Positions 17,028-26,191 of a stretch of DNA of 64,000 nt are shown here, piece by piece. The DNA is from Carnobacterium_B sp040274945 (lineage in GTDB: Bacteria; Bacillota; Bacilli; Lactobacillales; Carnobacteriaceae), in NCBI RefSeq assembly GCF_040274945.1, contig NZ_JBEMAR010000004.1, forward strand, positions 124,001 to 188,000, in the 5' to 3' direction. A program made the translations under genes and the position numbers. The notes below the pieces were generated by a model. That model ran no database searches, was not told where the DNA came from, and was given only the letters and a program-made list of their open reading frames with translations. Numbering within the stretch: position 1 is the first letter of the stretch; every line of letters begins with the position of its first letter.

Positions 17028-18795
17028 AAGTTCAATCGAAGAAAAGAATAAACAAGCAACAAATACGAACCTATTAAAAAGAGTCGGTAAATATCTTGCC
17101 CCATATAAAAGTGGATTTTTAAAACTCTTTTTTGCGATTTTGGTTTCCAATATTGTTTTAGTTTTAGGACCTTACTTTACAAGTATTGTAATTGATGAAA
17201 CGATTCCTACAAAAAACACCACACAACTGTTGTGGATTATTATTTTGTTTTCACTGGCACAGTTATTTGGCGGCTGGTCTTCAAGATACCGGATAAGAAA
17301 CATTACTTTATTGGGACAAAATGTATTAAAGGATATGAGAACCGATGTTTTTGTTCATTTGCAAAAGCTACCATTTTCTTTCTTTGATAGTCGTCCTCAT
17401 GGGAAAATTGTTACTCGTGTCGTGAATTACATTAATTCACTAAGTGACTTATTGTCTAATGGTTTAATTAACGTTTTATCTGATGTGATGAGTCTAGTTG
17501 TTACACTAGCCATAATGTTTACCATGGACGTTCGATTAACGCTTTATAGTTTTATCTTACTGCCAGTTTTGTTTGTTGTGACTTTAGTGATTCAAAAAAA
17601 ACAACGCGAAGCATATGAAGAAGTCAGCAGTAAACAAGCAGGATTGAATGCTTATATTCATGAAAGTGTAGCTGGAATCAAGGTTACCCAATCGTTTACA
17701 CGAGAAAATGTTAATAGAGATATTTTTTCAGAAGTGAGCGAGGATCAGCGATCATCTTGGATGCATGCAGTGAAAATTCAGTTCTTGCTTGCACCATTTA
17801 TTCAAAATATCGCCACCCTAACGATTTCAATTATTTATTTTGTGGGGTTAAATGGACTTGGAATAGATGTATCTACCGGTATATTGATTGCCTTTATCGG
17901 TTATGTTAATAACTTTTGGAATCCAATGATCAACATTGGTAATTTTTATAACAGTCTAGTAACAGGTATGGTGTACTTGGAACGTATTTTCGAATTGATG
18001 GACATTGAACCAGAAATTCAAGATGCACCGAATGCCTTTGAATTGCCTCCTATTCAAGGATATGTTGTGTTTAACGATGTAACATTTGGGTATAAAAAGA
18101 ACCAACCAATTTTTGAAGATCTTTCGTTCCAAGTTCGTTCTGGAGAGACTATTGCGTTAGTTGGTCCGACAGGTGCAGGTAAATCGACCATTATTAATTT
18201 AATGACTCGTTTTTACGATGTAGATTCTGGAGAAATTTTAGTTGATGGGATCGATATTCGAAAAGTAACCCTAAATTCGTTGAGGAATGAAATAGGTGTG
18301 ATGCTCCAAGAGACGTTTATCTTTTCTGGAACCATTCTGGAGAATATTCGTTTTGGTAAGTTAGACGCTACTGAAGAAGAAATTATACGTGCTGCAAAAA
18401 TCGTCCGTGCCCATGACTTTATTATAGCTTTAAAAGATGGCTATCGTACTGTTGTTAAAGAACGCGGAAGCACATTGTCTGCAGGACAAAGACAGTTGAT
18501 TTCATTTGCTCGTACCTTGCTGGCTGATCCTAAAGTACTTATATTAGATGAAGCTACTTCCAGCATAGACACACAAACAGAAATCCTGTTGCAAGAAGGT
18601 CTAGATCGCTTATTAGAAGGTAGGACAGCATTTATTATTGCACATAGGCTGTCAACGATAAAAAATAGTTCTCGGATTTTTTATATTGCAGATAAGAAAA
18701 TTCAAGAATCAGGTAGTCATGATGAGTTGATGGCTGAAAAAGGGTTGTATTACCAATTGTATTCAACCCAAGCCGAATTGTTGAAAAAGATGTAA
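17014..18795 (+). CDS. Heterodimeric ABC exporter subunit, catalytic half
   Basis: A 593-residue half-transporter with six N-terminal helices after a short polar leader, then an ATPase domain. Walker A is GPTGAGKS, Walker B VLILDEATSSID with the catalytic Glu, and the switch histidine is present (FIIAHRLST). The signature is LSAGQRQL rather than LSGGQ. Paired with the upstream subunit, the complete hydrolytic site uses this protein's Walker B and the partner's LSGGQ; the other site is degenerate on both faces. This complementary pattern is good evidence for a true heterodimer. GAGGAGGT lies within the preceding gene. Confidence 0.92.
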   Translation: MEQTESSIEEKNKQATNTNLLKRVGKYLAPYKSGFLKLFFAILVSNIVLVLGPYFTSIVIDETIPTKNTTQLLWIIILFSLAQLFGGWSSRYRIRNITLLGQNVLKDMRTDVFVHLQKLPFSFFDSRPHGKIVTRVVNYINSLSDLLSNGLINVLSDVMSLVVTLAIMFTMDVRLTLYSFILLPVLFVVTLVIQKKQREAYEEVSSKQAGLNAYIHESVAGIKVTQSFTRENVNRDIFSEVSEDQRSSWMHAVKIQFLLAPFIQNIATLTISIIYFVGLNGLGIDVSTGILIAFIGYVNNFWNPMINIGNFYNSLVTGMVYLERIFELMDIEPEIQDAPNAFELPPIQGYVVFNDVTFGYKKNQPIFEDLSFQVRSGETIALVGPTGAGKSTIINLMTRFYDVDSGEILVDGIDIRKVTLNSLRNEIGVMLQETFIFSGTILENIRFGKLDATEEEIIRAAKIVRAHDFIIALKDGYRTVVKERGSTLSAGQRQLISFARTLLADPKVLILDEATSSIDTQTEILLQEGLDRLLEGRTAFIIAHRLSTIKNSSRIFYIADKKIQESGSHDELMAEKGLYYQLYSTQAELLKKM

Positions 18796-18808
18796 TAAGG
18801 TAAAAAGG

Positions 18809-18838
18809 AGGGACTAAGATTTTCTTAGTCTCTTTTTT
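18809..18838 (+). terminator. Terminator after the ABC exporter
   Basis: AGGGACTAAGA pairs with TCTTAGTCTCT, followed by a run of T residues. Confidence 0.8.
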
Positions 18839-18970
18839 TAGTTTAAAAATCCCATGTTTAAAATAATGGTTAAAGCAAAAGAGGAAACAATTAGCCTTGT
18901 TTTTCAGGTGTTTTTAATAAAAATGTGCTATCCTTAAAGAAGAATTTTTAAAAGGAAATGAGGATTTTGA

Positions 18971-19723
18971 ATGAGCGGGAAAATATACGAAAAAGAGCAT
19001 CAAATTAAATATTACGAGTGTGATACAACTCAAAAAATGACACTTTCTATGCTGTTAAATGTTATGCTTCACGTATCTGGTGAGCAAAGCTATTTATTAG
19101 GAGTAGGGGACGAAGTTTTAGCTGAAAAAGGGTTAGCTTGGATCATTCTTCAATATGAGGTGAAAGTTGAGCGTATGCCGGCTTTTTATGAAACAATTAA
19201 TATTACAACCCAGGCTACCTCTTACAACAAATTGTTTTGTTACCGGATATTTAAAGTATACGATGCAGAGGGTAATTTATGTGTGACTGTTAATAGTACA
19301 TTTGCTTTGATGAATGTGAAAGAACGCAAGATGGCACGTGTGCCAGATGAAATTGTAGCACCATACGAATCTGAATTTACTAAGAAATTGGTGCGCAGTC
19401 CAAAGCCAATCAAAGTTGATGAAGAAACAATGATCTCTAAAGAATACCGTGTAAGATACTTAGATATTGACAGCAACCGTCATGTGAACAACTCTAAATA
19501 CATCGAGTGGGCTATAGATACATTAAATCTTGATTTTCTTACAACGCATGAAATAAAAAGTATGACAATCAAGTTTGAAAAGGAAGTTCATTATGGACAA
19601 TTGATTCATAGTGAAATGAGTGCAACAAAAAATACAGACAACGACATGATCACGGCCCATCGTATAGTGGCTGAAGGAGTTACAAATTGTGAAGCCAGTA
19701 TTGTTTGGAAAACAATTGAGTAA
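18971..19723 (+). CDS. Acyl-[acyl-carrier-protein] thioesterase
   Basis: A 250-residue double hot-dog protein of the bacterial FatA/FatB-like family. The N-terminal domain starts with HQIKYYECDTTQKMTLSML. The C-terminal domain has RYLDIDSNRHVNNSKYIEWA, the motif bearing catalytic Asp, Asn and His residues. It releases free fatty acids from acyl-ACP. A GAGG site precedes the ATG. Monocistronic, with a strong terminator shared with the convergent asparaginase gene. I saw no FabT-type operator in the upstream spacer. Confidence 0.9.
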   Translation: MSGKIYEKEHQIKYYECDTTQKMTLSMLLNVMLHVSGEQSYLLGVGDEVLAEKGLAWIILQYEVKVERMPAFYETINITTQATSYNKLFCYRIFKVYDAEGNLCVTVNSTFALMNVKERKMARVPDEIVAPYESEFTKKLVRSPKPIKVDEETMISKEYRVRYLDIDSNRHVNNSKYIEWAIDTLNLDFLTTHEIKSMTIKFEKEVHYGQLIHSEMSATKNTDNDMITAHRIVAEGVTNCEASIVWKTIE

Positions 19724-19732
19724 CCAAAAGGG

Positions 19733-19765
19733 AAAAAACCGTTCAGCTAAACTGAACGGTTTTTT
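19733..19765. terminator. Bidirectional terminator between the thioesterase and asparaginase genes
   Basis: A perfect 14-bp stem AAAAAACCGTTCAG/CTGAACGGTTTTTT with a 5-base loop and T runs on both strands. Confidence 0.9.
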
Positions 19766-19768
19766 CTA

Positions 19769-20734
19769 TTAAAAGTACTCTTCAAGTGAGCGAGATAAGG
19801 TACCTTGGCTTAAGACCACTTGTAATTTAATACGTGCTTTAGGGCCAGATAATCCAGTCGCAAAAATAACACCCGCTTCTTTCAGTTGCTTACCTCCACC
19901 CTTGTAGTCATAAACATCTTGCGCGATGCCGTTAAATGAGCGTGACACAAGCACTACTGGAATGTGATTGGCTATCAAACGATTCAGAGCAGATAAAGTA
20001 GCAGGCGGTAGGTTCCCAGCGCCCAAGGCTTCAATCACGAGGCCATCAGTAGAAGGATGATTTATAGCATCAAATAAGGTTCCATCCATTCCCGCATAAA
20101 CTTTCAATAGAAAAATAGTTTTATTTACCGTCTTAATCGAATAAACTTCTTCTTCAATTAGTTTTTGAAAAAAGAGAACTTTATTTTTTGAAATCAATCC
20201 AATTGGACCGAACGTAGGTGTTTGGAAAGTAGCCACATTACTTGTGTGGGTTTTGGTCACATAACGCGCAGTATGGATCTCATCATTCATCACGACTAAA
20301 ACACCTTTTTCTTTAGCTTCTTGAGATAAAGCAACCCAGATAGCACTTTGGAAATTGTATAGTCCGTCTGAACCGACTTCGTTGATTGAACGCATAGCTC
20401 CGGTTACAACGATTGGGATCGTTGTTTTTAGTGTCAAATCCAAAAAATACGCTGTTTCTTCCAAGGTGTCTGTTCCATGAGTAATGACGATTCCATCTGC
20501 TTCATTAGCAGCAATCGCTTGTTGGATTCGATTTTTTAATAAAAGCATTTTATCAGGTGTCATATGTGGAGATGGCAAGTGGAAAAAGTCCTCGACAATC
20601 ATATTCGCCACATTATCAAATAAATGCCCTCGTTTATTTAAAGGATTTTCTGAGTTCGGGGAGACTTTTCCAGTTGTTTGATCCTCACTCATTGAGATGG
20701 TTCCGCCAGTATGCAGTACAAGAATTGTCTTCAC
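19769..20734 (-). CDS. ansA: L-asparaginase
   Basis: A 321-residue amidohydrolase making aspartate and ammonia from asparagine. It has both active-site motifs: LHTGGTISM at residues 6-14, with the nucleophilic threonine, and HGTDTLEETAYFLD near residue 85 with the Thr-Asp pair. A GAGNLPPATL segment follows near residue 240. There is no signal peptide, so it is the cytoplasmic type. The start codon is GTG, placed by AGGAGG eight bases upstream. Monocistronic. Confidence 0.93.
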   Translation of the reverse strand: MKTILVLHTGGTISMSEDQTTGKVSPNSENPLNKRGHLFDNVANMIVEDFFHLPSPHMTPDKMLLLKNRIQQAIAANEADGIVITHGTDTLEETAYFLDLTLKTTIPIVVTGAMRSINEVGSDGLYNFQSAIWVALSQEAKEKGVLVVMNDEIHTARYVTKTHTSNVATFQTPTFGPIGLISKNKVLFFQKLIEEEVYSIKTVNKTIFLLKVYAGMDGTLFDAINHPSTDGLVIEALGAGNLPPATLSALNRLIANHIPVVLVSRSFNGIAQDVYDYKGGGKQLKEAGVIFATGLSGPKARIKLQVVLSQGTLSRSLEEYF

Positions 20735-20949
20735 TATAATTCCTCCTATAAAACAAAACTAATCATTTTCGTTAGTAGTATACCACGTTTTTTTATTTTC
20801 TTATATGGATCTCAATAGAGAAATGATAGTCAAAAGTTTCGATTCTGGTCACTAATTAATTGTTTTTACTATATTATCTCTTTAAAAGACAGTAATTTTG
20901 TGCATATGCTGTTATACTAGTAGAAACTGAACAATTGAAAGAGGTTATT

Positions 20950-22401
20950 ATGAATAAAAAGAAAACATTTGAAGAATTTGCAATTAGTGATGAGATTGTT
21001 GCTGCATTAACAAGTTTACGTTACTTTCATCCTACTAAAGTCCAAGAAGAAGTGATTCCATTAGCATTAGAAGGAAAAGATGTTATTGTAGAATCTCAAA
21101 CAGGAAGCGGAAAAACAGTTAGTTATGGAGTACCGCTATGTGAAAAAGTCGATTGGGAAGAAAACAAACCTCAAGTACTTGTTTTAGTTCCAACAAGAGA
21201 ACTGGCCATTCAAGTGAAAGAAGATCTTATGAATGTCGGTCGTTTAAAGAGAGTAAAGGCTACTGCAGTCTATGGTAAAGCCTCGTTCGATACTCAAAAA
21301 TCTGAATTAAAACAGAAAAGTCATATTGTTGTAGGTACACCTGGTCGTGTATTAGATCACTTACAAAAAGGGACATTCAAAATAGAAAAAATCGAATGCT
21401 TAGTCTTAGATGAAGCTGATGAAATGTTAAATATGGGATTTGCGGACCAAGTAGAAGCAATAATTAACTTTTTACCTGCAGAACGTCAAACACTCCTTTT
21501 CTCAGCAACTATGCCAAAAGAAATTGAACGCATAGCTAGTTTTTATATGAAGCAGGATAAACAATCTATTGTTATCGAGACAACTGAATTATCAAAACCT
21601 AAAATCATTCAATCAAGTGTCAAGGTACAAGAAGACAAGAAAGAACGACAACTGCTCGACTTATTAACTGTGGAAAACGCAGATTCATGTATGATTTTTT
21701 GCAATACTCAAGAAGCTGTGAACAACTTATACACATTTTTAAATAAATCAGGATTGCCAATTGATAAAATTCATGGTGGAATGGTTCAAGAGGATCGTTT
21801 TTCAGTTATGGATGATTTCAGACAAGGAAGATTTCGTTATTTAGTGGCAACGGATGTTGCTGCCAGAGGAATTGATATTGAAAATGTTACACACGTAGTC
21901 AACTTTGACGTACCAGTAGAAAAAGAGAGCTTTGTGCATCGTACTGGTCGTACGGGTAGAGCTGGAAAAACTGGAATGGCTTTGACACTGGTGACACCTA
22001 GAGAAGAAAAATGGTGGAATGAAGTGAAAGAGTATGCTGGTCAGACAGTTATTGAAATCTCATTGCCAACTACACGATTAGTTCAAAGTCATAAATCTGC
22101 TTTCGAGAAAAAATTACAAGAACGTCCACCATTGAAACAAGTACGTTCAAAAGAATTGAATCGCGGCATTACTAAAGTTTATTTTAACGGCGGTAAAAAG
22201 AAAAAAATGCGTGCAGTCGATTTTGTTGGGACCATTGCTAAAATCCCTGGAATCAATGCTGATGATATTGGTATTATTACCATTCAAGAGAATGTCACAT
22301 ATATCGATATTCTAAATGGAAAAGGTCCATTAGTTATTGAAGAAATGCAAGATCGTACGATCAAAGGGAAAAAATTAAAAGTGCATAAAGCTAGAAAGTA
22401 A
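20950..22401 (+). CDS. dbpA: DEAD-box RNA helicase, DbpA/YxiN type
   Basis: A 483-residue helicase with all core motifs: Q-motif region FHPTKVQEEVIPLAL, QTGSGKT, PTRELA, TPGR, DEAD, SAT, and HRTGRTGRAGKTG. The tail from about residue 405 is a small RNA-binding fold beginning TKVYFNGGKKKKMRAVDFVG, as in DbpA/YxiN, which binds hairpin 92 of 23S rRNA during 50S assembly. The start is placed at 20950 behind AAAGAGG; an upstream TTG at 20935 would overlap that site. Monocistronic. Confidence 0.92.
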   Translation: MNKKKTFEEFAISDEIVAALTSLRYFHPTKVQEEVIPLALEGKDVIVESQTGSGKTVSYGVPLCEKVDWEENKPQVLVLVPTRELAIQVKEDLMNVGRLKRVKATAVYGKASFDTQKSELKQKSHIVVGTPGRVLDHLQKGTFKIEKIECLVLDEADEMLNMGFADQVEAIINFLPAERQTLLFSATMPKEIERIASFYMKQDKQSIVIETTELSKPKIIQSSVKVQEDKKERQLLDLLTVENADSCMIFCNTQEAVNNLYTFLNKSGLPIDKIHGGMVQEDRFSVMDDFRQGRFRYLVATDVAARGIDIENVTHVVNFDVPVEKESFVHRTGRTGRAGKTGMALTLVTPREEKWWNEVKEYAGQTVIEISLPTTRLVQSHKSAFEKKLQERPPLKQVRSKELNRGITKVYFNGGKKKKMRAVDFVGTIAKIPGINADDIGIITIQENVTYIDILNGKGPLVIEEMQDRTIKGKKLKVHKARK

Positions 22402-22429
22402 ACCATTCCCAAACCCGATTAATATAAGT

Positions 22430-22479
22430 ACCTTCGAGAGGTTATGCTGGAAATCAGTATACAAATCGAAGGTGTTTTT
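22430..22479 (+). terminator. Terminator after the DEAD-box helicase
   Basis: ACCTTCGA and TCGAAGGT form an 8-bp stem with a 28-base loop, followed by GTTTTTA. The loop is long, so efficiency is uncertain. Confidence 0.5.
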
Positions 22480-22573
22480 ACATAGAAAAGTGAACGTTAC
22501 CTGAAGCAGAATGAAAATAGTATATTATCCTACTTTTTTATTTATTATAACTAACTGATTGGAGGTGTTTGCT

Positions 22574-23674
22574 ATGCTGACATCTATTTTTTTAAGTATT
22601 ATCGCGAATGTATCGATTCTTAGTACAGCATCTTACATATTCGTTAAATTGATTCCAAGGAAAAAAAATTATACGCTAACTGTAAAACAACATTTGCTGA
22701 TGATTGGAGTCTCTAGTCTAACTAGTTTTCTGTTGATGCTTTTTTCAGTTGATCTGCCTAAAGGAGCTATAATAGATCTGAGACACATTGTTTTAGTTTT
22801 ATTAGTTTACTATGCTGGCCCCACAGTTGCTTTTCCCACAGCTATTTTCATTTCAGCACTGCGTTTGTTATTGGGAGTCAACCCAGCATCTCTTCGAACG
22901 GCAATGATGTATGTTGTGCTGGGATTGATATTGCCACTGGTGTGCAAGAAGTTAGTAAAACAAGTTAATAATAAATATACCATTTTATTGATTCTCAATG
23001 TAATTTGTGTGGCCACTATTGCTTTGAATTCATATTTTTTATACGATAATTTTTTAGTATATATCCTTATTTATAGCAGTTTTTTGGTGCTCTCCAGCTT
23101 GGTAGTAATTTTGACAACAGTTTTTATTGAAGATTTACTAAAAAATCTTGCGTTATATTTAAATGAAAAAGAACACGCAAAAATGGATTTTTTAACTGGA
23201 TTATATAATATGAGAGCATTTAATAAAAAATGGCAAAGGATTCAAGCAGATAAAACAATCGAAACGACTGCATTAATGATGATTGATATTGATTACTTTA
23301 AATCGATAAATGACAACCATGGTCATGAAAATGGTAATTTCATTTTACGGCAATTAGCAACGAGTTTGAAAATCGGAGCTCCAGATAATGAACTGGTTTA
23401 CCGTGTAGGCGGTGAAGAATTTTGTTTGATTTTAAATGATCTGCCTTATGTTGCCCAAAAAGAAGTAGCCGAAAATATCAGATCTAGTGTAGCTGATAAA
23501 GAGTTCGTACTAGAAAATGGAACTAGCATCCAGATAACGATCTCAATTGGGTTGGCAGCATCTACCAAAAATAAAGATATGAAAAAATTGTTCAGGTTAG
23601 CAGATCGCTGTTTATATATGGCTAAAAATCAGGGCAGAAATAAAGTAATCGGTGAAATAATGGAGAATGAATAG
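22574..23674 (+). CDS. Diguanylate cyclase with LytS-type 5TM sensor domain
   Basis: A 366-residue protein. Residues 1-190 hold about five or six hydrophobic helices with PTVAFPTAIFISALRLLLG, resembling the 5TM-5TMR_LYT sensor of LytS and YhcK. The C-terminal GGDEF domain begins at KMDFLTGLYNMRAF. It has metal-binding Asp in MMIDIDYFKSINDNHGHE and an intact active site RVGGEEF. No RxxD inhibitory site is visible five residues before GGEEF. It should make cyclic di-GMP from two GTP at the membrane. The start is placed behind GGAGGTG. No other GGDEF, EAL or PilZ gene is in this window. Confidence 0.88.
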   Translation: MLTSIFLSIIANVSILSTASYIFVKLIPRKKNYTLTVKQHLLMIGVSSLTSFLLMLFSVDLPKGAIIDLRHIVLVLLVYYAGPTVAFPTAIFISALRLLLGVNPASLRTAMMYVVLGLILPLVCKKLVKQVNNKYTILLILNVICVATIALNSYFLYDNFLVYILIYSSFLVLSSLVVILTTVFIEDLLKNLALYLNEKEHAKMDFLTGLYNMRAFNKKWQRIQADKTIETTALMMIDIDYFKSINDNHGHENGNFILRQLATSLKIGAPDNELVYRVGGEEFCLILNDLPYVAQKEVAENIRSSVADKEFVLENGTSIQITISIGLAASTKNKDMKKLFRLADRCLYMAKNQGRNKVIGEIMENE

Positions 23675-23730
23675 TCAGCTAATATGAATTTTTAGAGATA
23701 AGTTAACTGAATAAAATCTAATGAAACTAA

Positions 23731-23778
23731 AAAATAGGCTTCCCTAACTCTAATGAATTGGAGTTAAGGAAGCCTATT
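23731..23778 (-). terminator. Terminator of the ABC-F gene
   Basis: An 18-bp stem, AATAGGCTTCCcTAACTC with GAGTTAaGGAAGCCTATT, has one wobble pair and a 10-base loop. The T run lies on the minus strand, so it serves the ABC-F gene; the plus strand lacks a T tract. Confidence 0.85.
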
Positions 23779-23796
23779 GAGCATAATTTAGACTGA

Positions 23797-25425
23797 TTAG
23801 TTAGTGTATAAAGCTGCAATTTGTTCTTTAACAGACTTATTATCTAAGAAATCATCATAAGTTGTTTCAGCACGATCGACAACTCCATTTGGAGAAATTT
23901 CGATAATACGGTTTGCAATTGTTTGGATGAATTGGTGGTCATGTGATCCAAATAAAATTGAACCTTTGAAAGCAATCAAACCATCATTTAAAGCCGTAAT
24001 AGATTCTAAGTCCAAGTGATTTGTTGGATCGTCCATTACTAAAACATTTGATTTACTCAACATCATTTTAGATAACATGCAACGAACTTTTTCTCCACCG
24101 GAAAGAACTGAAACTTCTTTTAGTACATCTTCACCAGAGAATAACATACGACCTAAGAAACTACGTAAGAACGTATTATCATTTTCTTCAGCAGAAGCAA
24201 ACTGACGTAACCAGTCAACAACAGTTAACTTTTCATTTAAAAATTCATCAGTTGTATCTTTTGGTAAATAAGATTGAGAAGTGGTTACGCCCCACTTGAA
24301 TGTACCTGTATCAGGTTCCATTTCGCCCATCAATATTTTAAACAGAACAGTAATTGCAATATCATTTTTACTAGTAAAAGCAACTTTGTCGTCTTTATTC
24401 AAAGTAAAACTGATATTGTCTAATATTTTTTTACCATCAATTGTTTTAGAAATATTTTCAACACGCAGTAAGTCATTTCCGATATCACGATCCGGAGTAA
24501 ACCCAACGAATGGGTAACGACGAGAAGAAGGTTGAATATCATCTAATGTGATTTTTTCTAACATTTTTTTACGAGACGTTGCTTGTTTTGATTTAGACGC
24601 ATTTGCACTAAATCGAGCAATAAAGGCTTGTAGTTCTTTAATTTGCTCTTCTTTTTTTGCATTCACATTACCTTGTAATTTAGAAGCTAATTGGCTAGAT
24701 TCTAACCAGAAGTCGTAGTTTCCAACATATAACTTGATTTTACTAAAATCAACGTCAGCCATATGAGTACAAACTTTGTTTAAGAAGTGACGGTCATGGG
24801 AAACAACAATAACGGTATTTGGGAAATCAATTAAGAATTCTTCTAACCATTCAATTGATTGTTTGTCTAAACCATTGGTAGGCTCATCCAGTAAAAGAAC
24901 ATCAGGTTTTCCGAATAAAGCTTGTGCTAACAAGACTTTAACTTTTAAACCTTCTGTTAACTCACTCATTTTTTTATCATGCATAGCTTCTGAAATACCT
25001 AAACCTTGAAGCATAACAGCTGCTTGAGGTTCAGCTTCCCAACCATCTAATTCAGCAAATTCGCCTTCTAATTCAGCAGCTAAAATACCATCTGCATCAG
25101 TGAAGTCAGCTTTCATATAGACAGCATCTTTTTCTTTCATTATTTCGTATAAACGTTTGTGTCCCATAATAACTGTTTCTAAAACAGTATAATCTTCAAA
25201 ACCGTAGTGATTTTGACTTAAAGTAGTCAAACGTTCGTCGGGACCCATAGAAACATTACCGGTTGAAGGTTGAATCTCACCAGCTAATATTTTTAAGAAA
25301 GTTGATTTACCTGCACCATTTGCACCAATTAGACCATAACAATTGCCAGGAATGAATTTTATATTTACATCATCGAACAATTTTCTATCTGAAAATTGTA
25401 AACTTACATTAGTTACTGTAATCAT
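23797..25425 (-). CDS. ABC-F family ATPase (YkpA/YbiT subgroup)
   Basis: A 542-residue protein with two ATPase domains and no membrane segment. Domain 1 has GANGAGKS near residue 35, signature LTEGLKVKV and LLLDEPTNGLD. Domain 2 has LSGGEKVR and VLVMDDPTNHLD, and degenerate Walker A TSKNDIAIT. Between them is a charged linker rich in KSKQATSRKKML, the P-site tRNA interaction motif region of ABC-F proteins. ABC-F proteins bind the ribosomal E site. The LTEGLK signature and the lost second P-loop are, as far as I recall, usual for this subgroup. A housekeeping translation factor is more likely than antibiotic resistance. The ribosome site is weak (GGGG about 12 bases upstream). Confidence 0.88.
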   Translation of the reverse strand: MITVTNVSLQFSDRKLFDDVNIKFIPGNCYGLIGANGAGKSTFLKILAGEIQPSTGNVSMGPDERLTTLSQNHYGFEDYTVLETVIMGHKRLYEIMKEKDAVYMKADFTDADGILAAELEGEFAELDGWEAEPQAAVMLQGLGISEAMHDKKMSELTEGLKVKVLLAQALFGKPDVLLLDEPTNGLDKQSIEWLEEFLIDFPNTVIVVSHDRHFLNKVCTHMADVDFSKIKLYVGNYDFWLESSQLASKLQGNVNAKKEEQIKELQAFIARFSANASKSKQATSRKKMLEKITLDDIQPSSRRYPFVGFTPDRDIGNDLLRVENISKTIDGKKILDNISFTLNKDDKVAFTSKNDIAITVLFKILMGEMEPDTGTFKWGVTTSQSYLPKDTTDEFLNEKLTVVDWLRQFASAEENDNTFLRSFLGRMLFSGEDVLKEVSVLSGGEKVRCMLSKMMLSKSNVLVMDDPTNHLDLESITALNDGLIAFKGSILFGSHDHQFIQTIANRIIEISPNGVVDRAETTYDDFLDNKSVKEQIAALYTN

Positions 25426-25630
25426 TTAATTTATTTACCCCTATTCTTTTATATATCTTGACCATTTTAGCACAAATAATCATGAAATGCGATGTTAGAG
25501 ATTCTTTTATTCGTAAATTGACCACAAACTGTTCTAAATGGGTAAAATAGTCTATTTATTTGATGAATAGCAATTGGTTAATTAATTTTTAAAAATAGGG
25601 GTTTATGCTAGACTATAAATTTTAGTTAGA

Positions 25631-25645
25631 TTATTATAATTATAA
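25631..25645 (+). promoter_or_regulatory. PerR-box-like operator upstream of dps
   Basis: TTATTATAATTATAA matches the PerR consensus TTATAATNATTATAA at all but one fixed position. It lies 34 bases before the dps start. dps/mrgA is a classical PerR target, so peroxide induction is likely. Confidence 0.65.
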
Positions 25646-25679
25646 GTTAACAAATAAAATAAATAGGAGGAATAGAATA

Positions 25680-26147
25680 GTGGAAAAACAAATTGAAGTA
25701 CAAGAACTGTTAAATGAATTGGTTGCAACTTTTGGGGTTTTTAACATTAAACTGTATCAACATCACTTCTATGTAAAAGGACCTCATTTCTTTAAGCTGC
25801 ATGAAACATTTGAAGAACTGTATGACGGAGTAACTGAACAATTTGATGAGTTAGCAGAACGTTTGATTGCAGTAGGTGGAAAACCTTATGCGACTTTGGG
25901 AGAGTTTTTAGAACATTCTTTAGTTAAAGAAGCTCCATATGATGGAAAAGAAACTGCCGAGGAAATGGTAGCTTCAACTGTTTCAGATTATAGAATCATT
26001 GGGGATAAATTAGCTAAAGGAATTGTTCTCACTGGCGAAGCAGGAGACGATGCAACACAAGACTTGTTGATTGGGTATAAATCTGGTGTAGATAAAACGG
26101 TTTGGATGTTGCAAGCTTATTTAGGTAAAGATCCACTGGATGCTTAA
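25680..26147 (+). CDS. dps: Dps-family ferritin-like protein
   Basis: A 155-residue four-helix protein. It has LYQHHFYVKGPHFFKLHETFEELYDG, in which H, H, D and E are the inter-subunit ferroxidase ligands of Dps. These proteins form 12-mers that oxidise Fe2+ with H2O2 and store iron, protecting DNA. The start codon is GTG, nine bases after TAGGAGG. A PerR-box-like palindrome lies just upstream. Monocistronic with a strong terminator. Confidence 0.94.
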   Translation: MEKQIEVQELLNELVATFGVFNIKLYQHHFYVKGPHFFKLHETFEELYDGVTEQFDELAERLIAVGGKPYATLGEFLEHSLVKEAPYDGKETAEEMVASTVSDYRIIGDKLAKGIVLTGEAGDDATQDLLIGYKSGVDKTVWMLQAYLGKDPLDA

Positions 26148-26158
26148 TAAAAAAGTTA

Positions 26159-26191
26159 AAAAAAGCCCTTAGATCATCTAAGGGCTTTTTT
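26159..26191. terminator. Bidirectional terminator between dps and the convergent gene
   Basis: A perfect 15-bp stem AAAAAAGCCCTTAGA/TCTAAGGGCTTTTTT with a 3-base loop and T runs on both strands. Its right edge touches the stop codon of the minus-strand gene. Confidence 0.9.

Noticed and set aside
23797..25425. Unusual signature LTEGLK and missing second P-loop in the ABC-F protein, taken first as decay
   Set aside because: As far as I recall these features are shared by the YkpA/YbiT-type subgroup, so they are family traits rather than damage.
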